In this document: piece by piece, positions 11,711 through 23,769 of the stretch
Layout: the number at the start of each line of letters is the position of its first letter
Position numbering within the stretch: the first letter of the stretch is position 1
Made by a program: the position numbers and the translations under genes
Notes under the pieces: model-generated
The model's input: the letters and a program-made list of their open reading frames with translations, nothing else
What the model was told of the DNA's origin: nothing
The model's database searches: none
From: Hordeum vulgare subsp. vulgare
Lineage: Eukaryota; Streptophyta; Magnoliopsida; Poales; Poaceae
DNA length: 64,000 bases
Assembly (NCBI RefSeq): GCF_904849725.1
Contig: NC_058521.1
Location: 426,764,676-426,828,675, forward strand
Direction: 5' to 3'

Positions 11711-12177
11711 TGAGGGAGTACGGTACTAAGGGGTCCTCGGGCCTATTACTCCTTCCATGGGTCGTCCTCCTAGGTCGTTCTGTCATCCTTGGTGATACTA
11801 AATTCAATATGGACTCTTCTAAAGACTTAGCAAACAATCCAAGGCCACATAGTGATCGGCATATTCCTTCCCTGATGCAACGGAGGTTGTGTAACCCTAA
11901 CACCCCTGGTATCTATATAAACCAAGGGGCCATAGTTCGTAGGATAGGATTAAGCTCATTACTGTTAGGGTTTAGACCTCAACATCCGATCTTGAAGTTG
12001 ATCAACTTTGTACTCTGTGCAACCCCGTCAATATAACAAGAGCAGGATGAAGGTTTTTACCTCCATTAAGAGGGCCCGAACCTGGGTAACATTGTCTCCC
12101 ATGTCCCTTGTTACCCATCGATACAAGATCTAGAGTCTGAACCCCTACTCGAGATGTGCCGGGTTTTGACACCGACA
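11711..12177 (+). repeat. 3' LTR of T2
   Basis: About 467 bp, TGAGGGAG ... ACACCGACA. There is a TATA box (ATCTATATAA, 11911-11920) and then GGTTTTTACCTCCATTAAGA, parallel to the T1 LTR. CCCTG follows; the matching TSD copy is not in the window. Confidence 0.7.
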
Positions 12178-14345
12178 CCCTGGTATAGGGTTGTGTTCCT
12201 CTTCGGTTGGGCCTCGTTGGTGGGACGAGATGCTTGTGTAGTGGTCCCATGACGCATGCATGTCGGAAAGAATGGTTAGTGGACCCGAGATTGCATAACA
12301 ATTGGTACCAAAGCCTAGGTGCTCAAAACAAATCTTGGTGGAACCATGAATGGCCGATCATGGTTAATGGGATGTAAATGCTCGCGTTAATGGGCCTATG
12401 GTAACCAATGTGTGAGGGGAGTGTTTTTAGTCCCACGTCGTTTCTAGGAGGAGGGAGATGATACGTCCATTTTGCATCATGCTTTCATGTTGATATTTAT
12501 TGCTTTTTGGGCTGTTATATTACTTGTGGTACCATATTTATGCCTTTACTCTCTTATTTTGCAAGGTTTATTTGAAGAGGAAGAATTCAGGCAGCTGGAA
12601 TTCTGGACTGGAAAAGGAGCAAATCCTAGTCCACTATTCTTCACATCTCCAAATGCCATGAAAAGTTACGTGGATTTTTTTGGGATTATATAAAAAATGC
12701 TGGGCGAAAGAACTACCGGAGGGGGGCTGCCAGGGCGCCACAAGCCCTGACACCGCCACCCCCCTGGTGGCGGAGTGGGGGCTTGTGGGCTCCCTGACGG
12801 CCCACTAGCCCCCCTCTTTTGCTATAAGAAGCGTCTTGGTCCAGAAAAATCATACGAGAGCTTTTTCGTGGTTTCGCCGCCGCCACGAGGCGGAACTTGA
12901 GTAGATCCAACCTAGAGCTCCGGCAGGACGATCATGCCGGGGAAACTTCCCTCCCGGAGGGGGAAATCGACGCCGTCGTCATCACCAACACTCCTCTCAT
13001 CGGAGGGGAGGCATCTTCATCAACATCTTCATCAACACCATCTCCTCTCCAATCCCTAATTCATCTCTTGTAACGAATCTTCGTCTCGCAACTCCGATTG
13101 GTGCTTGTAGTGTTGATTACTCTTTGTAGTTGATGCTAGTTGGATTACTTGGTGGAAGAGTTTATGTTCAGATCCTTGATGCTATTCATTACACGTCTGA
13201 TCATGATTATGATTATGTTTTGTGAGTAGTTATTTTTGTTCCTGAGGACATGGGATAAGTCATGTTAATAATAGTCATGTGAATTTGATATTTGTTCGGT
13301 ATTTCGATATGCTGTATGTTGTCTTTTCCTCTACTGGTGTTATGTGAACGTCGACTACATAACGCGTCACCATACTTGGGCCTAGAGGAAGGCATTGGGG
13401 AGTAGTAAGTAGATGATGGGTTGCTAGAGTGACAGAAGCTTAAACCCCAGTCTATGCGTTGCTTCGTAAGGGGCTGATTTGGATCCACTAGTTTAATGCT
13501 ATGGTTAGACTTTGTCTTAATTCTTCTTTTGTAGTTGCGGATGCTTGCGAGAGAGGATAATCATAAGTGGGGTGCTTGACCAAGTAAGGGCAGTACCCAA
13601 GCGCCGGTCCACCCACATATCAAACTATCAAAGTAACAAACGTGAATCATATGAACATGATGAAACTAGCATGAGAGAAATTCCAGTGTGTCCTCGGGAG
13701 CGTTTTTCCTCCTATAAGACTTTGTTCAGGCTTGTGCCTTGCTACAAAAGGGATTGGGCCACTTGGTGCACCGTCGCTACTTCTTGTTACTTGTTACGCT
13801 TTGCTTGCTATGTTTCACCTCGCTACACAATCACTTGTTACCGCTACTTTCAGTGCTTGTAGTTATTACCTTGTCGAAATCCGTTTCTCAGAGCCTTCTG
13901 CTCCTCATTGGGTTCGACACTCTTACTTATCGAAAGGACTATGATTGATCCCCTATACTTGTGGGTCATCAGGAGAGCATGACATAAGGGCGAGGGCGTC
14001 CCCTCTTATGAGGCTAGTATCTAGGGGGTGGTGGTATGAGGGCACATGCCCTGGTATAGGTTTGTGTTGCTCTTTGGTGGGCCTAGACCCTACGAGAGAA
14101 GAGCAAAGGAAAAAGATATGATGATGTGGCCTAAAGTTGGGTGACTTACGATACTCATGCGTTTAGTGATTCTACTCACCGAGGGCTCTATTGGGCTTAG
14201 TACCACATCGGTTGTGCGAGGAGGTACATCATGACTTATGAGGGTGAGGGTATCCCCTCTTATGAGGCTAGTATTTTTGTGTGTGGGGGGTGGGAGGTCC
14301 CAAGCCTTGGTAAGGTCTGTGTTCCTCTTTGTTTGGGCTTGGTTG
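12178..14345 (+). mobile_element. Old retroelement remnant (H) with primer-binding-like site
   Basis: 12178-12458 and 13972-14345 flank the solo LTR and belong together. TGGTACCAAAGCC at 12303-12315 resembles the initiator-tRNA-Met primer site of Copia elements (TGGTATCAGAGC), so an LTR probably ends near 12299. The block CCCCTCTTATGAGGCTAGTA followed by a GGTATAGGT-type stretch occurs at about 13996-14075 and again at 14250-14335, with a partial third copy at 12178-12215. No coding sequence is visible. Family not identified. Confidence 0.45.
12459..13971 (+). mobile_element. Solo LTR of a Gypsy element (WHAM-like), TSD GGAGA
   Basis: 1513 bp from TGATACGTCCATTTTGCATC to CTTGTGGGTCATCA, flanked by GGAGA at 12454-12458 and again at 13972-13976. 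No internal retroelement sequence and no second LTR adjoin it, so it is a solo LTR left by LTR-LTR recombination. I recall similar Triticeae Gypsy LTRs as WHAM-type; that name is unverified. Short ORFs inside are not meaningful. Confidence 0.9.
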
Positions 14346-16110
14346 TGTTGGAAATATGCCCAAGAGGCAATAATAAAGTGGTTATTATCTTATATCCTTG
14401 TTCATGATAATCATTTATTATCCTTGCTAGAATTGTACTAACCGGAAACTTAAATACATGTGTGGATATATAAACGACACTGCGTCCCTAGTGAGCCTCT
14501 ACTACACTAGCTCGTAGATCAAAGATGGTTAAGGTTTCCTAACCATATAGATGAGTTTTCATTTGATAATGGGATCACATCATTAGGAGAATGATGTGAT
14601 GGACAAGACACCACGTAAGCATAGCATTTGATCATATCACTTCTTTTGTTGCTACTCCTTTCTTCATGTCAAGTATATGTTCCTAAGACCATGAGATCAT
14701 GCAACTCCCTGACACTAGAGGAATGCCGTGTGTATTCAAAAGTCACTTCATAACTAGATGATCATAAAGGTACTCTACATGTATGTCCAAGGGTATCTGT
14801 TGGGTTGGCACGGATTGAGACTGGAATTTGTCACTAGATATGATGGAGAGGTATCTCTGGGGGCCCTCTTGGTAATATAACATCACAGGAAGCTTGCAAG
14901 CAATGTGACTAAGGAGTTAGTCACTGGATATTGTATTACGGAAAGAGTAAAGAGGCTTGCGAGTAACGAGATTGAACTAGATATGAGAAACCAACAATCG
15001 AATCTCGGGCAATGTAACATACCGATAGACAAAGGGAGCTGCATATGGGATTGACTGAATCCTTGACATTGTGGTTCAACTGATATACATATTCGTGGAA
15101 TATGTAGGAACCAATATGGACATCCAGGTCCCTCTATTTTTTTATTGATAGGTGAGGTGTCTCGGTCATGTCTACATGATTCTCGAACTTGTAGGGTCGG
15201 CACACTTAACGTTCTGTGATGCTAGAGTAGTATTGAGATATGTATGTTGGTGATCGAATCTTTTTTGGAGTCCTGCATGAGATCCCGAGCATCACAAGTA
15301 GCTTGGGAATGGTCCGGACGTAAAGACTTATATATGAGATGTCATATTTTGGCTACCGAAAAAGTTTCAGATTTTGTCGGTATTGTACCAGGAAGATTCC
15401 AAAAGGTTCTAGAGACTTCCGGAGGAGTCCGGAAGTCAACCAAGGTTTCCACCACGTCCCAAGGGTCGGCATGGGATGAGGGGATGCACCCGGGCATTAT
15501 TGGGCCGGTCGCAGAAGTCCCTTAGGGCCCATGCGGCTAGGAAAGGTGCAAAGTCCACTTGTGTATGGAAATGAGAGAATTGGTCTAGGAGTCCAACTCC
15601 TCCCCCTTGGTGTGCCAGCCCTAGGGCTTGGAGGGATGTCCACCATGCCCCTCCACCTATACAAAAAGGGGAGGAGCGCCCCCAAAAGGACACACCAACC
15701 TCTTGGCGCCTCCCTCTCTCTCGTTGCTCCATTGCTCTTCCGTTCCTAGTTGTGGCAGCGCATAACGCAGCCTTGTCGGCACTACTTCACAACCATCACC
15801 ACCACGTCGATGTGCTGGTTGTGATCCCATCTACTTATCCTCTCTTTCTTGCTAGATCAATAAGGAGGACATATCACTGAGTCGCATGTGTGCTGAACAT
15901 GGAGGAGTCGTTCGTTCGCCGCTTGATAAGGACGTATTGCGATTGGATTGTTAAGACGTATGACTACATCAACCGTGTTTTACACACTTCCACTTAATGG
16001 TCTACAACGGTATGTAGACACACTCTCCCCTCTCATTTCTATGCATCTCCATGGATAGATATTGCATGTGCGTAGGAAATTTTTTGTTTCCCGTGCAACG
16101 TTCCCCAACA
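14346..16110 (+). repeat. 5' LTR of element A
   Basis: 1765 bp, TGTTGGAAATATGCCCAAGA ... GTTCCCCAACA. It aligns along its length with the LTRs of element B (18411-20199; 25293-28397). A weak TATA-like CCTATACAAA lies at about 15656. Confidence 0.92.
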
Positions 16111-17344
16111 GTGGCATCATGAGCTAGGTCTATGTGTAGATGATAAGCACGAGTAGAATACAACTTGTGGGCGCTGAAGTTTAAATTGCTTACCTACCAT
16201 ATCTTATTTTGATTTGGCAGTATTTTGGGATGAAGCAGGTCAGACCAACCATACTTGTCCTCGCACAAGAGACCGGTTCCGCCGATTGACATGAACTTGT
16301 TTTGCATAAAGGTGGTTGGCACGTGTGTGTCTCTCCCACTTTAGATCAATTAGATTTGACAAAGTCGATCGTTGTATAAGGTTAAAAGGCAACTTGATTA
16401 TCACCATTGTGGCTTTCTATAGGTAATAACGGTTCTTGCTAGTTGCCCATAGCAGCCACGTAAATTTGCAACAACAAAGTAGAGGATGTCTAGTTTTTGG
16501 AGGGTATGTTGTGATGTGATATATCGAGGACGTGATTAGATATATGTGAAGTATCACATGATCATGTTTTCTAATAGTTATGATGACTTGCACGTTGATG
16601 AGTACGACAATCGGCACGAGCCACACGGTTGTTTTTAAATTTATTTTATGCCATTGCTTGACTTTGTCACTATGAGTTAGAAATAGTTGCAGAAGCAATA
16701 GTTGGCGAGACGACCATGTGACGACACGATGATGGAGATCATCATGATGGAGACCATGGTGTCATGCCGGTGAAGATGGAGATCATGCTGGTTCTTTTAA
16801 TATGGAGATCGAAAGCGCAAGATGATGATGGGCATATCATGTCACTTATTGATTGCATGTGATGTTTATATTTTTATGCATCTTATTTTGGTTAGGACGA
16901 TAGTAGAATTATAAGATGACCCTCACTTAATTTCAAGATAAAATTGTGTTCTCCTCAAGTATGCACCATTGCGAAAGTTCGTCGTTTTGAAGCACCTCGT
17001 GATGATCGGGTGTGGTAGACTCTTCGTTCACATACAACTCGTGTAAGCCAGTTTTGCACATGTAGAATACTTGGGTTAGAATTGATGTGCCTAGCATGTA
17101 AATACGTGGTCTAGGAACATAGGAGACCGAGTCATATGGTAGATACGATCAACATGGAGATATTCACCATAGAAACCACCACATCTCATGTGATGATCAG
17201 ACTTGGGTTGGTGGATTTGGATCATTCACACTTAGACAACCTCACGGGTGTTGATTTGAGTGGGAGTTCATTAGTAATTTGATTAAGTGAACTAATTAAC
17301 ATGACCTTAGTCTAAATTGTCTCTGAGAACTAGGTTGTAAATCA
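16111..17344 (+). other. Untranslated leader of element A with primer-binding region
   Basis: GTGGCATCATGAGCTAGGTC directly follows the LTR and is the diverged primer-binding site of this family (compare TGGTATCA for initiator tRNA-Met). The rest up to the gag ATG is a long leader that matches element B 20200-21425. No other gene is seen. Confidence 0.7.
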
Positions 17345-17965
17345 ATGGCTCGCATTGTATCTCCCTTGTATTTTGATATGTTCCTAGAGAAAACTAAGTT
17401 GAAATATGATGGTAGCAATTATACAGACTTGGTTTATGATGTTAGGATTGTCCTCATTACTTCACAAAAGGATAATGTCCTTGATACACCGCTTGGTGCG
17501 CCACCCCCTCAAGTGTCGTCTTTGGATGTAGTGAACATCTGGCAGACACGTTCTGATGACTACTCGATAGTTTAGTGTGCCATGCTTTACAACTTGGAAC
17601 CGTGTCTCCAAATATGTTTTGAGCACCACGGAGCATATGAGATGTTCCAAGAGCTAAAGTTGGTATTTCAGGCTCATGCCCGTGGCAAGAGGTGTGAGAC
17701 CTCCAACAAGTTATTTGGTTGCAAGATGGATGAGAACAACTCTCTCGGTGAGCATGTCCTCAGAATGTCACGATGCTAGAATCGCTTGAATCAAGTGGGA
17801 GTTAATCTTCCAGATAAGAGAGTGATTGACAGAGTTCTCGAGTCACTGCCACAAAGCTACAAGATCTTTGTGATGAACTATAACATGCAAGGGATGGATA
17901 ATACGATCCCTGAGCTATTCGCGATGCTTAAGGTCGCCGAGTTAGAAATAAAGAAGGAGCGTCAA
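17345..17965 (+). pseudogene. gag: Copia gag of element A, 5' part
   Basis: The frame opens at ATG 17345-17347 (MARIVSPLYFDMF) and stays in one frame to the break at about 17965, with two TAG stops (17573-17575 and 17777-17779). It matches the Copia gag polypeptide (UBN2/RVT-like gag): LEPCLQICFEHHGAYEMFQE, then VDRVLESLPQSYK-type and IPELFAMLKVAELEIKKE motifs. Gag forms the virus-like particle of the retrotransposon. At the 3' side the frame is cut by the DNA-X insertion inside the stretch after EIKKERQ. The remainder, including the zinc knuckle, is at 62598-62800. Confidence 0.85.
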
Positions 17966-18410
17966 GTTTTCACTAGTAACATTAGTTCTTATACAGACGG
18001 TTTTCAACCCCTTTCCGCGACGCACTACCAAACCGTTGCCTTGCCTATGTGGGCGATAGGGGTCCCATCCCACATGACAAAAACCATCTATGATGGGGTG
18101 AGCGCCTGCTGATGATTCTCCTAACGTAAGCGTATGCGAAGTCGTAGCCTATCCCACATGCCATAATTTGATGTTACATTTGTGATCAACCGCACATCTG
18201 AGACGATGACGTGGGTATACTCTTGTGCAAAATATGCATATCGCAAACATTTAATCCCATGGACTGTTTTCCATTGGTACATTATGAAACACATTCCAAA
18301 ACTTTTAACTTTGTGTGATGGCTCTACTATTGCCAACATGCCAATTTAATAATCGTGTGCGATAGTTATTCTGACTGCACACACGCTTCGTATGTCAACC
18401 GTCTTCTTAT
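17966..18410. mobile_element. DNA-X segment 1 (left end)
   Basis: Sequence foreign to Angela starts within TTTTCACTAGTAACATTAG. It contains GACGGTTTTCAACCCCTTTC and later GCACACACGCTTCG, a motif style that continues directly at 28403 once element B and one CTTAT copy are removed. No gene is seen. I take this as the left end of an unclassified DNA element. No clear terminal inverted repeat with 62597 was found by eye. Confidence 0.5.
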
Positions 18411-20199
18411 TGTTGGAAATATGCCCTAGATGCAATAATAAATTAGTTATTATTATATTTCCTTGTTCATGATAATAATTAATTATCCATGCTAGAATTG
18501 TATTGGTTGGAATCTCAAATACATGTGTGGATACATAGACAAACACACTCTCCCTAGTGAGCCTCTAGTTGACTAGATCATTGATCAAAGATGCTCGAGG
18601 TTTCCTAGACATAGACAAGTGTTGTCACTTGATAGTGGGATCACATCATTAGGAGAATGATGTGATGGACAAGACCCAAACTATAAACATAGCATGTGAT
18701 CGTGTTATTTTGTTGATATTGTTTTCTACATGTCAAGTGTACATTCCTATGACCATGAAATCATGTAACTCACTCACACCGGAGGAATGCCTTGTGTGTA
18801 TCAAATGTCGCAACGTAACTGGATGACTATAAAGGTGCTCTATAGGTATCTCTGAAGGTGTCCATCGAGTTAGCATGGATCGAGATCGGGATTTGTCACT
18901 CCATATGACGGAGACGTATCTCAGGGCCCACTTGGTAATACAACGTCACAAAAAAGCCTTGCAAGCAATGTGACTAAATAGTTAGCCACCGGATCGTGTA
19001 TTACGGAACTAGTAAAGAGACTTTCCAATAACGAGATTGAAATAGGTATGGAGATACCGACGACAGAATCTCACGCAAGTAACATACCGAAGGACAACAG
19101 GAATGATATACGGGATTAATTTAATCCTTGACATAGAGGTTCATCCGATAAGATTTTCGTAGAATATGTAGGATCCAATATGGGCATCCAGGTCCCACTA
19201 TTGGATACTGACTGGAGAGTGTCTCGGTCATGTCTATATAATTCTCAAACTCGTAGGGTCTGTCCACTTAAGGTTCAGTGACGTTTCGGTATAGTTGGAT
19301 TATTGTTGTTGGTAACCGAATGTTGTTCAGAGTCCCAGATGAGATCCCGGACGTCATGAGAGTTTACGGAATGGCCCGTAGACGAAAATTGATATATAGG
19401 AAGTATCCATTTGGCTTCTGGAAGGTTTTCGGGCATTATCGATAAAGTACCACGAGTGACGAATAGGTTCTGGAGTTCCACCAGGAGGGGCCACTCACAC
19501 GGCAGAGAACCAAAGAGGCCCAAGGGTGGCGCACCAGACCCTGGTGGGCTGGTGGCTAGCCCAAGTGGGCCTGGTTCGGCCAAAGGAGGGTAAAGGAAAG
19601 GAGAGGTGGGGCAAACCAAAATAGGAAGAGACTCATCTTCCCAATCGGATTGGCGGAGGACTCCTCCTCCTTGCTTGGCGCGCCGGCCAACCCTAGGGAT
19701 TTTTCCCTAGGGTGCCACCCCTCCCTCCCACCTATATATAGTGGAGGTGAGAGAGGCTTTTTGGCACCCCAAGCCATAGTGCATCCCTCTCTCCCTCCAC
19801 CACTTCGTGACACCCCGTAGATAGTTCGATATGGCACAGCGAAGCCCTGACGGAGTAGCTCCACCATCATCACTGCCACGCCATCGTACTGCCAGAGAAT
19901 TTAGCTACCTCTTCGTCTCTCTTGCAAGATCAAGAAGGCGGAGATCGTCAGCGAGATGTACATGTGCTGAACGTGGAGGTGTCGTCCGTTCGGTACTAGA
20001 TCAGGAGGAGTTCGTGGGAGGCTTGCAATTCGGATCGCGAAGACGTTCAACTACATCAACCGGGTTTCTTAACGCTTCCTGCTTAGCGATCTACAAGGGT
20101 ATATGGATCTGATATCCCCTCTCATAGATGATCATCACCATGGATAGGTCTTGCGTGTGTGTGGGAATTTTTTTGTTTCCCATGCAACGTTCCCCAACA
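18411..20199 (+). repeat. 5' LTR of element B
   Basis: 1789 bp, TGTTGGAAATATGCCCTAGA ... GTTCCCCAACA. TATA box CTATATATAGTGG at about 19732. Preceded by TSD CTTAT. Confidence 0.93.
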
Positions 20200-21425
20200 G
20201 TGGCATCATGATCTAGGTTCATGCGTAGATGATATCTCGAGTAGAACTCAAAAGAGTTTGTGGGTGTTGATGTTCAATTTGCTGCCCTCCTTTGTCTTTT
20301 CTTGATTCAGCGGTATTGTTGGATTGAAGCGGCCCAGACAAACATTACTCATACACTTACGAGAGACCGGTTTCATCGACTAACATGCAACTTGTTGCAT
20401 AAAGATGATTGGCGGGTGTCTGTTTCTTCAACTTTAATTGAATCGGTTTGACCGAGGCGGTCCTTGGAGAAGGTTAAATAGCAATTTTCATATCACTGTA
20501 GTGGCTTTGCGTAAAATTGCAACAACAAATTAGAGGACGCCTAACTTGTTTTTCCACGGTATGCATGTGATGTGATATGGCCAAAGACATGATACGATAT
20601 ATAGGATGTATGATATGATCATGTTGTAATAGTTAAAATATCGACTTGCACGTCGATGCCACGGCAATTGGCAGGAGCCATAGGGTTGTCTTTAATTATT
20701 TTGTTCTTGGTGATGCTTTGCTTTATCGCTAGTAGTAGCTTTAGTACTAACAACATAGTTAGCGTGACAACCTCGATGGTAGCACGATGATGGAGATCAT
20801 GATGATGGAGATCATGGTGTGGCGTTGGTGATGATGGAGTTCATGCTGGTGCTTTGGTGATGGAGATCAAGAAGCACAAGTTCATGGCCATATCATGTCA
20901 CTTATGATTTGCATGTGATGTTAATCCTTTTATGCACCTTATTTTTCTTAGGACGACGGTAGCATTATAAGGTGATCCCTCACTAAAATTTCAAGATAAA
21001 ATTGTGTTCTCCTCAACTATGCACCGTTGCGAGAGTTTGTTGTTTTGAGACACCACGTGATGATTGGGTGTGATAGACTCCATGTTCACATACAACGTGT
21101 GAAAACAGTTGCACACGTGGAACTCTCGGGTAAAACATGACAAGCCTAGCATGTACAAACATGGCCTCGGAACACAAGAGACCGAAAGGTCGAGCATGAG
21201 TCATATAGTGGATATGATCAACATAGATATGTTTACCATTGAAGCTAAACTCAAATCACGTGATGATCGGACTTGAGTTAGTGATTTTGGATCATGTGTC
21301 ACTCGAATGATTAGAGGGATGTCAATTTTACTGGGAGTTATTAACTAATAAGATTAATTGAACTCATTATCATGAACATCGTCAAAATGTCTTTGAAAAT
21401 TATGTTGTAGCTTGCTGTGTAGCTC
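20200..21425 (+). other. Leader of element B
   Basis: Primer-binding region GTGGCATCATGATCTAGGTT follows the LTR. The rest is untranslated leader matching element A 16111-17344. No gene is seen. Confidence 0.7.
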
Positions 21426-22560
21426 TACTATTTTTGATATGTTCCTAAAGAAAACTTAGTTGAAAGATGATAGTAGCAATAATGCGGACAGGGTCCATAA
21501 ACTGAGGATTCTCCTCATTGCTGCACAAAAGGCTTATGTCCTTAATGCACCGCTCGGTGTGCTGAACCCCGAGAATTGTATGTTGATGTTGCGAACATCT
21601 GACATACACTTTTTTATGACTATGTGATAGTTCAGTGCGTAATGCTTAACGGTTGAGGCGCCGAAGACTTTTTGAATGTCAGGGAACATATGTGGTGTTC
21701 CAAGAGCTGAAATTGGGATTTCAGGCTCGTGCCCACGTTGAGAGGTATGAGACCTTCGAAAAGATTCTTGGCCTGCGAAGTAAGGGATAAAAGCTCAATT
21801 GTTGAGCATGTGCTTAGAGTGTCTGAGTACTACAATCGCTTGAATCGAGTAGGAGTTGATATTCCAGATAATATAGTGATTGACATAGTTCTCCAAATTC
21901 ACTGCCACCAAGCTACTGAGCTTCGTGATGAATGACATAGTTCTCCAAAGTCACTGACATAGTTCCCCAAAGTCACATGTCAGGGATAGAGATGATGATC
22001 CCTGAGTTATTCGTGATGTTTGACACCACAAAAGTAGAAACCAAGTAGGAGCATCAATTGATGATGGTTAGTGAAACCACTAGTTTCAAGAAGGGCAAAG
22101 GCAAGAAGGGAAACTTCATGAATGGCAAACCAGTTGATACTCTAGTAAAGAAACCCAAGGTTGAACCCAAACCGGAGACTAAGTGCTTCTCTTATGAGGG
22201 TAACGGTCACTAAAGCGGAACTACCCTAGATACTTGGTTGATGAGAAGGCTGGCAAAGTTGACAAAAGTATATTGGATATACATGATAGTGATGTGTACT
22301 TTACTAGTAATCCTCGAAGCACCGGGGCATTAGATACCGGTTCAGTTGCTAAGTGTTAGTAACTCGAAATTATAGCTACGTATTAAACAAATACTAGCAA
22401 GGGTGAGGTGATGATGTGTGTTTGAAGTAATTCAAAGGTTGATGTGTTCAAACATCGCACGCTCCCTCTACCATCGGGATTAGTGTTGAACCTAAATAAT
22501 TGTTATTTGGTGTTTGCGTTCAGCATAGACATGATTAGATTGTGTTTATTGCAATAGAGT
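21426..22560 (+). pseudogene. gag: Copia gag/protease remnant of element B
   Basis: Fragments parallel the element A gag: VLRVSEYYNRLNRVGVDIPD at about 21806-21866, and the lysine-rich part after CATCAATTGATGATGGTTAG (22050-22180). The zinc-knuckle region near 22185-22230 is damaged. A short tract around 22330-22350 (TTAGATACCGGTTCAGTTGC) encodes the protease LDTGSV motif. Frames change repeatedly and internal repeats of TCTCCAAAGTCACTGACATA occur near 21940. This copy no longer encodes a gag protein. Confidence 0.75.
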
Positions 22561-23690
22561 TATTCATTTAAACAGAATAATAGTTACTCTGTTTGCTTGA
22601 ATAATACCTTCAATGGTCTTGCACCTAAAATGAATGGTTTATTGAATCTCGATCGTAGTGATACACATGCTCAAAATATTGATGCCAAAAGATACAAAGT
22701 AGTAATGATAGTAGCACTTACTTGTGGCACTCCATTTAATTCATATTGGTATAAAATGCATGAAGAAGCTCCATGCTGATGGATCTTTGGACTCACTCGT
22801 TTTTTCGTTTGAGACATGCGAACCATGCCTATTGGTGTAAACGCATGAAGAAACTCCATGCAGATGGATCATTAGGACTCACTTCATTTTGAATCACTTG
22901 AGAGATGCAAAGAATGCCACATGGGCAAGATGACTAAAGACCTCGTCTTCATGTGATGGAACAAGCAAGTAACTTATTGGAAATGATACATTTTGATGTA
23001 TGCAGTCCAATGAGTGCTGAGGCACGCACTGGATATCGTTATGTCCTTACTTCACTCATGATTTGAGTAGACACAACACTATTTTCTTGATGAATCAATA
23101 GTCTGAAATATTGAAAAAGTTCAAGCAATTTCAGAGTGAAGTTGAAGATCGTCGTGACAAGAGGATAATATGTCTATGATGTAAACGTGGAGGTAAATAT
23201 ATATATCTGAGTTGCGAGTTTGGTAAACATCTAAGACAATATGAGAAATGTTTCACAACTCTTGCCATCTGGAACACCATAGTGCGATGGTTTGTCCGAA
23301 CATCATAGCCGCGCGCTATTGGATATGGTGCATACTATGATGTCTCTTATCAAATGACCACTATCATTTTTGGGTTAGGCATTAGAGACAACCGCATTCA
23401 CTTTAAATAGGGCACCACGTAATTCCTTTGATATGACACCGTATGAACTATGGTTTGGAGAAACCTCAGTTGTCGTTTCTTAAAAGTTTGGGGCTGCGAC
23501 GCTTATGTGAAAAAGTTTCAGCCTCATAAGCTCGAACCCAAAGCAGATAAAAGCATCTTCATAGGTTACCCAAAACAGTTGGGAATACCTTCTATCTCAG
23601 ATCCGAAAGCAAAGTGTTTGTTTCGATATAAGGGTCCTTTCTCGAGAAAAAATTTCTCTCGAAAGAATTGAGTGGGAGGATGGTGGAAAC
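22561..23690 (+). pseudogene. Copia integrase remnant of element B
   Basis: Visible parts are the GAG-pre-integrase start (MNGLLNLDRSDTHAQNIDAK, 22630-22690), the CXXC part of the HHCC finger (CKECHMGKM, about 22905-22932), the first catalytic-Asp region (IHFDVCSPMS, about 22990-23015) and the C-terminal part (FLKVWGCDAYVKK, about 23478-23520). A local duplication of the finger region lies around 22740-22860, where ATGCATGAAGAAGCTCCATG and its copy occur. Stops and frameshifts are frequent. Confidence 0.75.
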
Positions 23691-23769
23691 TTGATGAGGT
23701 TATTGAACCGTCACTTCAACCAATCAGTAGCAGGGCACAGGAAGATGTTCCAGTGGCGCCTGCACTAGT

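Larger units (their letters stand above)
9495..12177 (+). mobile_element. Second Tat-like Gypsy element, 3' part (T2)
   Basis: This part holds a minus-strand PF04195-type fragment followed by a plus-strand LTR, the same plan as T1. 9495-9970 has no recognisable gene and is probably T2 internal sequence next to the CACTA insertion. The start of T2 is hidden left of the CACTA remnant or outside the window. It appears inserted in the retroelement that resumes at 12178. Confidence 0.6.
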
